A program made the position numbers and the translations under genes. Shown here piece after piece: positions 34,303 to 46,769 of a DNA stretch of 64,000 nt (position 1 is the stretch's first letter; each line of letters starts with the position of its first letter). Below the pieces are notes generated by a model that saw only the letters and a program-made list of their open reading frames with translations, did no database searches and was not told the origin of the DNA. The DNA is from Pelomyxa schiedti (lineage: Eukaryota; Evosea; Pelobiontida; Pelomyxidae): assembly GCA_020536535.1 (NCBI GenBank), contig JAHLWZ010000807.1, positions 1 to 64,000 on the forward strand. Reading direction: 5' to 3'.

Positions 34303-37300
34303 TCACAAAAAGTAGTCCCATAGCAGGAGCACGGCTTTGATCGATGGCCTTGAGGATGGGTTGCGTTCCAAGCACACCCTCACAATCTCATGTGCCAGTC
34401 GATGAAGGCGCCAGTGATGAAGGTTTTGTGTTAGTCTGCGAGGCGCTGTGGTTATGGGTGTGTTTTGTGGTTTTGGAGGAGGAATGGGGAATGGAGTGAT
34501 GCAACCCCTGAGGAGGTCCCGGCCGATAACCCACGGGCAAAGGCGGGGCAGGTGGGTGCTGTTATGGGATGTGTAGGGTGTGAAGAGGTATTTGTTGCTC
34601 CTGGTTGGTGTTTTTCCCGACGTGAGGTGGGAATATGGCTGTTTTAACGGGTACAACAGCAGGGATGCTGTGATTCCTTTGGACAATGTCAATCAACGAG
34701 CTGGGAATTAGAGAGATATGGGAGTTAGGTTTACCAAAGCCCCAGACATCGGCCTTTGTGTCAAACGTCAGTCCGGAAAGAACCTCCGGGGCACAGAAGT
34801 TCACATCCTCTGGCGAAATTGGCGTTGAAGCCGGCATACAGTAGGATCCAAATAAGAGGGTAACCGGTGTGTGGGGAGCCTTGATCTGAATTCCCTTTGA
34901 CGAAAAGAAAGGATGATTGTGAACGAACGAACCTTTGCCCAAGGACCGGGTCCAGATTCATCCAGTGACAGAACAATGATGTTATCTGTTTGCATTAAGT
35001 TTTAGTTGAAGGAGGTGTCATGTCATGCACATACCAGGCGAAATTTTGGTGTGCACATTTGGGGAGTTCGGGCCATTGTGAAGGCGATCTAATGCCTGTG
35101 CCACATCCTTCAGAATCTTCAACCTCGAACTGATTGGGAGAACTCGGTCGAGGATGGATGTAGTCCCATTCCCTTTTCTGATGAGTGAAGTCAGAAGCTC
35201 ACCCAAGCTGATGCATTGGTCAATATTGATGTATGACCCAATAATTGCCCCTATTGCAGGCGGGATGATGGGTCTTGGTGATCCTGGTATTTTTATCTCT
35301 GATTCAGAGGGAGTTGTATCCCGATGAAGTGCCACAATGTTGGGGGCAACTGATACAAGATCAACTTCACAATTTCCATTTTCACACGTCAACTTGTGTT
35401 GCCCATTTTTCACTGCATTGAGGATGTGCTCCTTGTGGAAGTAAAACAAGTTGGATGGCAATGCGGATGGTTTGTCATTGTCAGTCCACTTATCCGGTGA
35501 AGAATTGCCCTGCATCAGGCAATGGGGACAGGGGAAGAGCTCAATAACCCCAGGGAATGGTGCCCCACTTTCTTCCTCAAATCGAGACTGACTCAGATTG
35601 TAAAGAGTTCCCATAAGGGATGCCCAGAGGTGTTCTTGCTGTGGGTGTTCGTTGCACTCTGATCGCAGGTAAATCGAAACCATGTCATCTTGGAATGTAA
35701 TGAACAATAGGACTTGTTGTTCTGATCCTCCATGTGAGCAAGAGTATGAGAACGAGAGTGCATCCCTCCAACAGAACTTGATAACCCACCCACTAGAGAG
35801 AAGAGACCTTGAAATACTTGAAATGGCTTTGAAGAACAAGTCATGAGGCAACAATGGGAGTTTGATCGATCTCCCATTCGATGTGACCGGAGCAGTGAGG
35901 GAAATGTCAGCGTGAAATTGTTTTAGTATAGCAGGGGGGATAGTGTGAACCAGAGGGAGAAAGGAGCGGTGTCCCTTGACGATATGAGAGAAATTTGACA
36001 GGGTCTTGTGAACATCACCAAACTCAACCAAAAGTGACCCTAGCTCATTCATTGAGGGGTTTTTTCTGTTTTGTGGCTCTTGTCTATCCGTTATTATGAA
36101 CTTCTGGAGCTGAGCCAAAAAGGAGTAAGGTTCGACAATGACCAATTCAGGTAGATGTATTGGTACCGCGTGTGACAAGAGCCAAAAAGGATACCTGAAG
36201 TGAACAATGGTCCCAATGTCCGCCAAGAAGTTTGCACACAGCTCAATCTCCAGTGCTTTCGACATACCACACCTCCTGGCCAGCTTACAAAATTGAGTCC
36301 AGGTAAGTAAGAACCTTTTGTCCCTACGTTGTATAACTTTCTTGTTCAGTGCAATCCAAGTCTGTGGAACAGACTGGGGAATTCCATCACATATTTCACC
36401 TTGAATAAAGTCAAGGAGTGAATATACACATCTGGGTTCTTCTGCTCTATGAGATTTTTCATACTTCCATCCCTTTCCATTGCTGAGTTGCAGCAGGAAT
36501 GCAATAGGAATGTCTTCCAAAATAAAAATTCGATTCATGAGGTCGGTGACATTAGGGGCATTTGGGTCAATTCCCTCCATGTGGGTTCCAACAGGGATTA
36601 TGCTCCTCCATGCCTTGTCACCGCGGCTTCTCGCAAATGAGATTTCATTCACCCAACGATAAACTGCCATGGAGGGTTCCTTCATCTGCAACGCCTTGGA
36701 TACATCAAAAACGAGGATGATTACGGACCTGCTGAGGAGGAACCATTGGTGAAGCGGTGACAGAGAATCCCCTCCTGTGTGTTTTATGAGTATCCCATGA
36801 AGCAAAAAGGAGCCATACCAAGGTCCCAAATAGTCATATTGTGCCCAATTGTAGTGTTACGTGTATGATGCACAGCAATAGCGTGCGTGTGCTTTGTGGT
36901 AAGTGTCAGCTTTTTTGTACTCTCCATGAACTTCAAAAGTGTTGTCTTCCCAACACCAGTGTCTCCCACAATCACAAGTTTATGTGTGTTTTTCTGAATC
37001 TCGTTTTGTCTTTGGTTCACTGTGTATTCCTTTTTTTCATTTCCCAATCTCACATTGGGCATTTCAACCAACCACTTGGGAATCTTTTTAAGCTTGTTAT
37101 TGGAGAGGTTGAGCGTCCTGCACGTCAAAGGCCTCAATGATTCGGGAACAGACTCCAATTTTAAGTCAGAAAGGTCAACGTTCTCAGATTCTGTGAGAGA
37201 CCGAGAAAGGCACACAACACCAAGAGCAGCCTCGTTCCTTGTTTTCACCCAGGTCCTCAGTGCCATTGACACTGTGAAGAATGGGAACTGCGGTCGGTAG

Positions 37301-38248
37301 TCGTGCACTAGTTGCATGATCATGTGGGCTGTGATGACATCAGCACATGTGATATCTAGAATGGCCGGTATCACAGGAACCAGAACTGGTTGAGATACAG
37401 GCAGTGTAATGTCACTGAAGTGGCAAAAGGTTATTGGCGTTTGGCACAGTGGGACCTCTGGGGATTTCGCTATTACTGACAGAAGGGTGTCCAGAGTTCC
37501 CAGTTTTGGTGTCCATTTCAACATTTTGTAAGCACAAAACTAGTGTATGTCAGAGTATTTTTACAAAATAAGACCCGGACATTAAAAGCCATATGAATGG
37601 GCAGCAGTGTGTGCTTCACTCTATCTGTTTCTGGAAACTGCGCCATTGTGTCACTGCAGTCAAGAAGTAGGGTTACACATGATAGTGGAACCTTAGCAGA
37701 TGCTTCTGGGAACCTGCTTCTTGACATACCGATCAGATCATGCAGTATCCTGCTTATCGCTCCACAGGAATCCCTGTACTCACCAGTGTGAAGGATCAGC
37801 AAGACTTTTTTACCAACCCTGACAGGTTTGGTGAGTGGGACAGAGAAAGTTGATTTTTTCCCCATTGGAAACTGGGACAGCCATACCCATAGCAAAGTTT
37901 ATTTGCTATAACTGTGGAGTCACAGTCCCCAGAGCATCGGTAGAAGAAACACATCTGTTCCGGGTGATTACAGTCCCCGGGATCCCACAATGTCAGCTCG
38001 TTACACGTCTGTGCCATGCTAGACATCACGACTTTGTTGTCAGAAATCTCTTTCTCTGTATGTAGTGACCTTCCCCCCTCGGATTCGGTCTCAACAGGTC
38101 GAGCCATTCTATTGAGCTTGATCCATTTGATGTTAATGTTGATGCTTGCTTGTAGTTCGCCGGCACTGGCTACAGCAGTGAACACAGAGTCGACACAAGG
38201 CTTGGAACCAACAACGAAACACAGCCGATTCTTCAATGCACCAGCCAT
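34303..38248 (-). CDS. ROCO protein (Roc-COR) with degenerate C-terminal kinase
   Basis: Starts ATG 38246-38248. An unrecognised N-terminal region is spliced across a ~68-base intron (GTATGG...TGTCAG, about 37808-37876). Two leucine-rich repeats follow (LKLESVPESL, LNLSNNKLKKIP, about 37060-37180). Roc has P-loop VIVGDTGVGKTTLL (about 36935-36975) and MTIWDLG (about 36825). A COR region extends through 35018-36780. The C-terminal kinase is degenerate. The HRD-K-N site reads VHTKISPGN, DFG is not found, and no glycine loop or VAIK lysine is visible. The structural CAPEVLSG...ADVWGFG (34735-34800) and the C-lobe end RNPSSRPSIK (about 34345) remain. ROCO proteins are dimeric GTPases (LRRK family); this one probably signals without phosphotransfer. 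Its start lies 283 bases downstream of the next minus-strand gene's stop. Confidence 0.75.
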
Positions 38249-38530
38249 TGGGAATGATTAAAATGCGTGGTTGCTCTTTTCACAAGAGTGAACTGCTCTT
38301 TCCATTCGGAACCTTCCATCTAGCGTAGTAGTGGACTTTTCGTGCTGCCCCCCAACCGGTATCACTATCATCAAAATATCGATTCTTCTAATGGGAATTA
38401 CACCGTAATCAAGGGGGGATTTGCTGTTCGTTGGGAACAGCAAATCCAGAAGGCTTTGTATTGTGGTCACTAGTTTCGTTCCAAAAGGATAGGTAATAAG
38501 TCGATTTTATTTACAAGTGGGTTGATCCTC

Positions 38531-41500
38531 TTAGGACGACCTGTTTGGCAATTGCAGAGCTTCAAGGAGACGGTCCAGTCTGGGAATTACTTCCCGTAGG
38601 TTAGGTCTTGTTGCTGGTGATGAACACCAACAATTCGTGATAATTTCGACAAGCAAGGCCGGGCATCCAGAGGGTATTTTAGGTCGCTGGCCTTTTCGGG
38701 CCACTGTATCTACAAGTACACTCATTTCGGTGATGTGCCCAAAGGGAACTTCCGCGCTTATCATTTCCTGGTCATTATTCAGCGTCGTGTGAAAAATTGG
38801 GTGGTAGTACCCATAGACACACGCCGAACGAGTATACGTCCGTTTTCTCTGTGTAAGCCGATCTTGTAAGCATTTCCTGAGAGAGATTAGCGGAAAAACA
38901 AATATATCTGGTGTGTGGCTGACATACAGGGCTCATCCAAAGAGGACTTCCTACTCTCTTTTGAACATATTAGTTCGAACACAATGTGTGTGTGAATGTG
39001 GTGGGAACCTCCGTTAGGTTACTTCCATCGGATGGCTCTACAATTGACAGACTAACAACACGTTAGAAAGAGCTTTCAAAAAGGATAGGATAGAAGTACC
39101 CAAAATCACACAGCTTGAGGGCAAAGTGAGAGTCGAGTAATAGATTCTCACTCTTACAATCACGATGAATAATTCTTTTCTCTGTTAAAATGGAAGGAAG
39201 GGTAACAGTTGTACTTCGGGTGTAAGCTGTGAAGGTGGCATAAGCCAACAGCCATTTGTTTTGCCAAATGGAGAGCCATCTCCAGGTCTGTATACTTATT
39301 AGAATCAATACCAAGGAACTTCATTACCTATTTTTGTATCGTTCCTTTCATGTAGAAGTTGATATACACTCCCCCCAGAAAGAAACTCCGTACATATTGA
39401 CAAATGTGGCATATGGGTGCAGGCACCCATCTTTTTTTTTTTTGGTGAGGCGGGCATTTTTCATTTATGTTCAGTACATATAATACAATGTTAGGATGCC
39501 GTAGACTTCTGTGGAGGAGGTTTTAAAAAAATTTCTTTAAACTGTGGTACGTACGCAAGGATGGCAATTTCTTGTTTGAAAGCCTTCATCAATCTTGCGT
39601 CAACGTTCTGAGCTTTCAATTCTGGACCAATTGAATAAGAACAGAGAACATGTTGTTGTACCCTTCACTGCAACATCACAATTCCTCCACTTGGATTTAT
39701 ATACAATTCCAAAACTTCCTAGAATGACAGAACGTTGGTGAGTGCGCGTACATCTTGGACATGGCTTCCTTTACCCTCTCCCAGCTTCTCTATCATTTTT
39801 AGCTCAGAATGAGGGATTTCCCACTCATAATTCTCTGAAGAGGTCGTAACACGATGACGTTCACGCCACAAGGAAGTATCCCATTGATATTGAACAACAG
39901 CTCTCATAAATCTTGCTGTGGGTAAGAACAGTTGGGGAAAGACTTTTGGTTTTTGTTACTCGTCAAGAGTCACCAGTCCATCACGGTTTATGTCAATTTG
40001 CCCTGTTCATATGCATATCACGAATTTATCAATTCCAGAAAGGGTGAGCCTACCATAAATCCTATTGGCTTCTGGCTTGGTAACTTCAGGATAAAGAAGC
40101 TGCAACCTGGAAAAAAAAAATAAACTCGAGCTGGGAGAAAAAATACACTCGTACCCCTGGAAAAATTCGGTGCAATCAATAACACCATTTCCGTTGGTAT
40201 CTATATTATTGAAAGCTGCAATTCATTCCAGGTTAGAGGGGCAAGGTAAGAATTTCAATAATAGGTCTACACAATACCTGTGAGGACTTCAATTTGTTGT
40301 TTTTCGGTCATCTCAGCAAGGCTGCCGCTGGATGTACTGTTTGGAAGTGGGTTTTACTTCTCCAATTTTCAGCTACAAATTTGAATAACTTAACACACCC
40401 AATTTTCCCAGATGAAGTACCATTTCGTGCCTATTATTTGTTAGAGCAGCAAGAACTAGGTTCTGGATTATTTACCTGCCGAGTGCCATAGGCAGACTTC
40501 AGAGCTTTCTTGGAGATTGTGAGTGCAAGGAAAGGTACAGCAGTAAAACTGTACCCCAGAACTATTGGTGATAGCAGCTGCCTTCAGAGCTTCTTTAAGT
40601 GCGTGGTCTTCAACACGTTGCTGGAACTCTAGCTCCTTTTTTGCTACAGCCTCCTCCTTTCCGGCAGTTAGAATTTTTTCTAATAAAAAAAGAAAAACCC
40701 TCTCAAAGAGCTTTTGCTCTCGTGCATTAAGTTCCTGTTCTCTTCTGTTGAGATATTCTTCCCGGTCGTCCAATATACTAAGATCGTCTCTCCGACACCT
40801 AATCATGGGAGGGCTGTGTGGTGCTGTTGGATTTGGGCTATCATCTCTTCGAGATCGGGCCATGGGAGGACTGCGTGGTGCTACTGGGGAATGTGTTGGG
40901 GATGATGGTGATTTCTCAGTTGTGGGTGACTTAATGCACGGAATTAAAGGTGCTGAAATTTTGTGTGTCCCTTGCTCCACTGGATGGAGTTCAAAGTGTA
41001 TTTTGTCGCAAGACTGGCGTGCAGAACTGTGAAGCTGGTCCTGGTTGTAAAGCAAAGTGTTGTCAGTGGGTGCCGTGGTAGAATTTGCATCGAAGTTTGC
41101 CTGAATGCCGAATGTGATATGCTTGTCACTATCCGGAGTCCCAATAGGACTAGCTTCCGCAGTGGAGGTTGTAGTCCCATCAGAAGGACTTATAGCACGC
41201 GGTAGTTCCAAAAAGCTAGGAACTTCAGTCACACCCTGATGAGATTGATGTGCCGTTGTTGTTGTTGTTGTCGTGTGAAACTGAATCGTCGGGCTTGTAA
41301 TTGAATTCGCGGAATTAGACGAAGGCACCTGAACGGGCGGCAACGTGGAATTCGTCAGGATCGCCGGCGAGCGAGATCTCTGCGGGTGCGCCTGTTGCGG
41401 CGACGTGAAGGCCGTGACGCAGGAAGAACGGACCGGCGAAAGAGAGGCCCTGCCGTGCTTTGATATCACAGAGGGGTGTGTCCTCAGAGACCTGAGGTGG

Positions 41501-41892
41501 GACCCCGAAGCCAGGACCGTGGGCGTGAGGTTCGGCATAGGACCCAGGCCGCTGGTCCCGGTCAAGTTGGCACACGCGGCCCCGGAATTATGGGACCGCG
41601 GTTGCGCGTGGTGATTGTTGGTGCTGCCGTTGCCGTTGTTGTTGCTTCCATTTGCGGCGTTGTTGGTGTTGTTGTTGTTGATGCTTGTTGGCGTTGGGGC
41701 GAATCTGACGCCGCTAGTGGCCGTCGTTGTTGTGTGACTGTGGGGATTGAGAGTTGGGCAGTGTGTGAGGGACGTAGAAGAGTGTGGTTGTTGCTGTTGT
41801 TGTTTGCTGCGAATTGGGGCTGCGAAGGATGAGTTGATTGGGGGTGGCGCTGCCACCCTCAGGCTCGTTGTGGTGGGAGGCGACTTGATCAT
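38531..41892 (-). CDS. TKL-type protein kinase with N-terminal EF-hands
   Basis: Starts ATG at 41890-41892. A long Ser/Thr/Asn/Pro-rich leader (to about 40760) includes a QQQQQ run and NNNN runs. A coiled coil follows (REEYLNRREQELNAREQK, about 40700-40755). Two canonical EF-hand loops come next, DTNGNGVIDCTE (about 40165-40205) and DINRDGLVTLDE (about 39945-39985), on separate exons. The kinase begins WEIPHSELKMIEKLGEG (39780-39825), continues GSFGIVY...DVAVK (39665-39715), HPNIVLYMGAC, and the catalytic loop IIHRDCKSEN with KLCDFG (about 39100-39170). It then has TEKTDVYSFGVCLW (about 38815-38855) and the C-lobe CSSPATRPN. All catalytic residues are present. Calcium binding through the EF-hands probably controls activity; the order EF-hand then kinase is the reverse of plant CDPKs. 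Confidence 0.82.
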
Positions 41893-42364
41893 TTTTTTGG
41901 TTTTGCGATTATGGGTCTCTGGTGTGCTATGTGTGCGTGGGGAGGGAGTGACTTGGGCCTTTTTTTTTTTGTTGTTGTTGTGTTGATTCCCTTGACGAGA
42001 AAGGGGCAATCGGTGACGATTGGCCCTTGGGTACCTGAAGGACCTTGGTTGTGTTGGTTACTGTTGGTTAACACCAGTACCTGAAGGGACGGGGAAGATC
42101 GAATTTCGCTTATTAATACGTTCTTTCGGTGAAACTCGATCACCTTCCTTTGCAGTCGAATGAATAGTTTTTGCTTCTGCCAATCCACAGAACGACACTG
42201 TGCGAAGTGTTTCTGCAGGAAAACAATGAACACAAGCACTGGAGTTCTGTCACAGAACAACTTGAAAGAGCCACATAATCTTCCAAAGGATCCAAGTGCT
42301 GGAACCGAAACGGTGAAGAAAGGAAGGAAAAAAAAAAAAAAGCGAAAAAACGAATTAAACAAAG
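41893..42364. other. Divergent intergenic region, EF-hand kinase / Rab
   Basis: About 470 bases between two divergent start codons, with an A-rich run just before the Rab start. The open minus-strand frame continues upstream of 41892 to 42009 without an ATG, so the kinase start could be spliced from further upstream. No other feature seen. Confidence 0.4.
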
Positions 42365-43354
42365 ATGGATCTGGTTGAAGAGGAGGAACACGACTTCTTG
42401 ATCAAGAGTACTCATGTACACTCACACCAAGACAACTTATAGCAGCTAATACAGTTGTCATAATTGGTGACAGTGGCGTCGGGAAGACAAATTTATTGTC
42501 TCAGTGGTATAGGTATCCAAATGACATACTTTCATAAACACACAGCACAACTTACTTTTTTTTTCCCCTCTCTTCCACATCGGCAGACATGAATTTAGCG
42601 AAAAGACAGCTTCCACTATAGGAGTCGAATTTGGATGGCAAATGAAAGAAATTGATGGCAAGAGGGTAAAAGCTCAAATATGGGACACAGGTCTCCACTT
42701 TCGCATATTATCTCTTACTGACTGAGACTTCCTTTTTTCCCACTACCTAACACTCAGCTGGACAGGATAGATTCCGCAGTGTTGCACAGGCATACTACAG
42801 AGGGGCAATGGGGGCACTTGTAGGTTGCTGACCTCACATTTATTGTTTAAATTCACTGTCCTAGTGTATGATATCACCAACCGATCGTCTTTTGTAAATA
42901 TCTCCAAATGGCTTGAGGAATTGAAGTAGGGCCTCATTACCGCGACATATTCTTACACTCCATGCAGGCAACACGCTGAGCCCAATGCAGTTGTAATGCT
43001 TGCTGGCAACAAATGTGACTTGGATACTCGCAATATTTCGGAGGATGAGGGAAGGGAATTTGCCACCAAGAATGGCATGCTGTTTATGGAGACCTCAGGT
43101 AAAAACAACGTGATGTTATTGCAAACTTAAATTATCTTTTCATAGCCCGCACCGCCGCCAATGTTGATTCAGCCTTCACATCCATAATCACTGGTGCCAA
43201 CTATGCCCCTACTTCTCGAAGCACTAACATTTTACTAGAAATTTACACAAACAACTTTTCGCCTGCTAAACCTGTTGTACACAAGGAACCCACAGTAAAG
43301 GTCAAACCTGCACCCGCACCCGCACCTGCACCACCCAAGAAGAAATTCTGCTGA
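42365..43354 (+). CDS. Rab-family small GTPase (Rab11/Rab2-like)
   Basis: Seven exons, introns 35-70 bases, about 200 residues. G1 is IIGDSGVGKTNLL (42455-42495). The effector loop is STIGVEFGW and G3 is IWDTAGQDRFRS, split by an intron inside the GQ motif. These are followed by AYYRGAMGALVVYDITNRSSF, G4 NKCD (about 43009-43020) and ETSA. The tail is Pro/Ala/Lys-rich (PAPAPAPAPPKKK) and ends in a single Cys (KKFC), unlike the usual double-Cys of Rabs. Rab GTPases recruit effectors in vesicle traffic; switch and nucleotide motifs are all canonical, so it should cycle normally. It is transcribed divergently from the EF-hand kinase. Confidence 0.88.
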
Positions 43355-43451
43355 GTTCTACAAGCGCAAACCAAAAAAAAATAACTGCTCTATGAGGAAC
43401 TCTGTTGTTATGTGCTGTAAAAATAAAGAAAGAAGTTTATAGAAATATTGC

Positions 43452-44287
43452 TTATTTACAATGAATTAACCTTTGGGTGGCCAACGCGGCAATAACCACC
43501 TTTGGGTTTTCTCTACGGGTGGTTGTTACGTTCCGATTTGTTCAACGTTCTTCTCGAGCGGCCCTCTAGTCCGCTACCAATATGTGAAAGTCTTCATCAA
43601 ATGTAAACAATGCTGCCCTATTGGCTCTGCAGTGGAAGTAAATGAGATTGTATTACACAAACATTATATACGAACCCTTGGCACGTGAGTAATACCGCCA
43701 GTTGATTTCACTGTTCCAAGCATGTAAAGCACACAATCTAATGTGTATCTTGTTCCAACTATCCTCATTGGCAGCAAGTTGACGCCATGAGTAGCACACT
43801 TGGCCAAAGGCCAAGTGATAGCCGAAGATTCTTGGGCAACTAAAGTATAATACAAGATGTTATGCATTGGGTGCGACATGTGTTTTAAGCCGTAAAATAT
43901 TCAATAAAAAAAGAGTACCCGCAGGTCCCACTAAATGGCGATTTACAGCTAGAAGGAAGGCAAAGGGCATTCCAAATCAATTCCAAAATGTCTCTGCCAG
44001 TTGTTCAACAAATAAACAGCAAGAACCCAAATGGCACAAAACTAAAACATGCGCGCCAAAAGATCGTACCTACCCGCAGTTGCAAATCCTTCATTCTGCG
44101 GCACGCGTGGCACAACAACAGTAACAGTTGTCGGAAGTGGCGCCACAGAAGTCGCGGGGTCGGTCCCGTGAGGCTCCAAAGCCGCCGTTGTTGAGGGTTG
44201 GGCAGCGTCGGTGGTAGTTGTTGTTGTTACTGCCGATGTAGTGGCCCTTGGTTTCGACTGCGTTGCACCCAGTAACCTCTGCCACAT
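43452..44287 (-). CDS. Small protein of unknown function
   Basis: Starts ATG 44285-44287 and stops TAA 43452-43454, in four inferred exons, giving roughly 180 residues. The first ~45 residues are Thr/Ala/Pro-rich with few acidic residues and begin MWQRLLGATQSKPRA, which could be a mitochondrial targeting sequence. The rest is globular-looking (SSAITWPLAKCATHG, YTLDCVLYMLG, AALFTFDEDFHIL). No known domain is recognised. Exon joins at about 44074, 43840/43686, 43622/43574 and 43490 were chosen by splice signals; the second intron is the least certain. Confidence 0.5.
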
Positions 44288-44369
44288 TGTGGAACCGTAA
44301 CACGTGTGATTTTACAGTAAAATGGAAGTTACATTAAACTTGTTCTCACGGAATCCAGTGGTCGCGGTA

Positions 44370-46633
44370 CTAATCATCACTTGGAAGAAGCGCTATTGTT
44401 ACGGAGCCATTGTCGCGCCTGGACGCTAGCCTCACGCTCCAACCAGGGCCCCCGGAGTTGTAGGCAAAAGACCCGCCCCCGCCGCCGGCCGTGGTGCCAG
44501 AGTGACCATCAGATGAACCAGGGGCGCCGCCACTGAAGCCGCCGCCGCCGCCGTAGTACCCCTCGGCGCTCCCGCCGCCGCCGCCGAACCCCCCATTCCC
44601 ACCACAGTCGCATGCCACTCCCCCCTTGCCACCATTTAAGGGCGAGGTGCACGGATATGGCGGAAGTCGATCGGCGGCGCGGGTTACACAGCGAGAGCCG
44701 TTTGACGACCACCCAGCTCCGCCACCGCCTGAAACGATAATGGCTGTGGTGGCACACCTTCCTCCTCCGCCTCCTCCGCCGTTTGTCCCTCCACGTGAAC
44801 AGGAATCCAACACTGAGTTACCATCTGGGGAGAGACTAGCAGACTTCCCCAAATACTTGGGCCCAAGTGTTGCCCCACCACCGCCACCGCCTGCACAAAT
44901 CAGAATCTTGCCATTTGTAGTGATTGGTGAGCCAGATAGAGTAACACCATCCTCCCACACAAATGTCCCACCTCCGCCTCCAGCTGCCGGGGACCCACTT
45001 CTGCCAACCTGTCCCACAAGTATGTTGAGTGGTTGTCCTTCCCTAATTTCACAGATCGTTGTCACAATGGCACCCAGACCCCCGTCAGACCCTCCGCCAC
45101 TGGCACCAACTGCAGTGACTCTGTATTTTCCGGTCACAAGTGCCACCCAACGTTGTATCCCTCTTGAAAGTGTGACATTCCCCGGAAGTGGAGCGTAATC
45201 GTCTGTGGGAGCGATGTCGTATTCCCCATTTAGGCTGGTGAACCTGACTCGCGTGGGCCTCAGCATATCGATTTGTTTTTGTAAATGATCTGCGTCGAGG
45301 AGGACCTTCTCCAGCTCTTGCATTCTCGACGTGAGTTCCAGCATTCTGGTGTGACAGCTTGCTTCCATCTCCTGCAACATATTGGCTTGGAGACTAAGCA
45401 TCTCTTTCATTGCCTTGTTCTCAGAAACCAGGAATGTCAGAGCCGGACTCATTTTCACAAGAACGCAAGACTGGATGTGTTCAGTGAGGCCACCCCTTTG
45501 CCCACTCCAGGTGCAGAACTGGGCACAACACTGAACTATCACTTTGGGACACGTCGAAGACTTATGTTCAGTCAGGTGCCTTGGTTTCACTTTTTCCCCA
45601 CATCCCTCAGGGCAATCTTTTTTCAGGCATTAAATGGCAGATATGCAAAAAGTGTTACCGATTGGGCAATCCAATTGTGTGTGAGACATGTCCTTTATTA
45701 ACTTCCTTGCAACCGATGCATTGCATCGAGTGCAAATCACAGGTACACTCAAGCAATCAGTTTGTTCGTGAGCAGCTTGATTTTTTGGTTGTACTTTCAT
45801 GCCACATAGGTTGGGACAATCTGCACCAGTGTTTAAATTAAAGTTTACATGCTACGTTACTATTGGTGTAATAGTACCGACTGGGCAGTCCAGCTTCTTG
45901 TGAGATAGGTCTTTCATTGCACGTCGCGGGACAAATTCATGGCAAAGTTCACAAGCAACGAGCACGCTGAGGCACTCAGTTTTTTCGTGCTGGGCTTGAT
46001 CCACAGGTGCCACTTTTACCCCACACTCTTTTGGGCAATCTGTGGGTATTAGATGACAATTTCGTGAAAAGCATGTTGTACAACCAACTGGGCACTGCGA
46101 GATGTGGGAGAGCAGAGACTCCCGAAGGATTATTTCATTGCACACGGTACAGTGCACTTCAATCGCAGATAGTTTTGCTATAATAGGCTTTGCTGTCACT
46201 GGTTTCAGTCTTCCCTCCAGTTCCTCCTCACATGTTGGACACTTTGTCCCGGTTAGTTTCGCGTCTAAGGAGAAAGGAAAGTGGAGCAAATTATCGTCAA
46301 ATTGTTCAGAGGGAAAAGGTTGATCGGTGATTTCTCACATTCTTTCCACTGTTGCAACAAGCCTCACACAACCAAGAACCACAGTCGTGCACCATGGGTT
46401 GATACGCGGGATGCTCGCACACAACGCAATTGTGCCTGACATCCCATTTCCGCAGTGTCCCTTTGGCGTATTTGAACCACGATCCTGGCTGTGTCACAAC
46501 ATGTCAGAAAAGACAACAAGTTGGGCGAGGGTGCGGTACTTTTTGAGTTGCGAGACAGGAACTGCCTGGCCCCGTTTGGCCCGCCATCAAAATCTAACTC
46601 GGAATGTTCAATTCGAGTGGAAAGTTGCCACAT
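44370..46633 (-). CDS. RING / TRAF-type zinc-finger protein with glycine-rich C-terminus
   Basis: Starts ATG at 46631-46633. After a 51-60-base intron a RING-like motif reads CVVCEHPAYQPMVHDCG...LCEACC (about 46365-46435). TRAF-type zinc-finger repeats follow, each with CPxxC-G-x-K-V and C-x-x-C...H...C patterns: CPKECGVKV, CPNLCGMKV, CPEGCGEKV (45500-46060). A coiled coil (MKEMLSLQANMLQEME..., about 45300-45430) precedes a ~270-residue glycine-rich domain (44372-45130), with GGGGGTFVW and CAGGGGGGATLG. That domain resembles the glycine-rich domain found beside ALK/LTK ectodomains and in bacterial surface proteins. RING plus TRAF fingers suggests an E3 ubiquitin ligase adaptor. The glycine-rich tail on an intracellular protein is unusual. 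Confidence 0.78.
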
Positions 46634-46769
46634 TGACAAGCAAAAGTGAAAGTTAGCTCAGATGCTTGGGCTTGGGGACTCTGGCTAAGTGAATCAGAGA
46701 GGCAGACGATACAAACAATTGATGATATATTCCAGATACGAAGAAACAAAAACGAAGAAGGCGGTTGCG

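Noticed and set aside
44626-45198. 190-codon plus-strand Pro-rich frame
   Set aside because: Antisense of the glycine-rich domain (Gly codons read as Pro); no independent signal.
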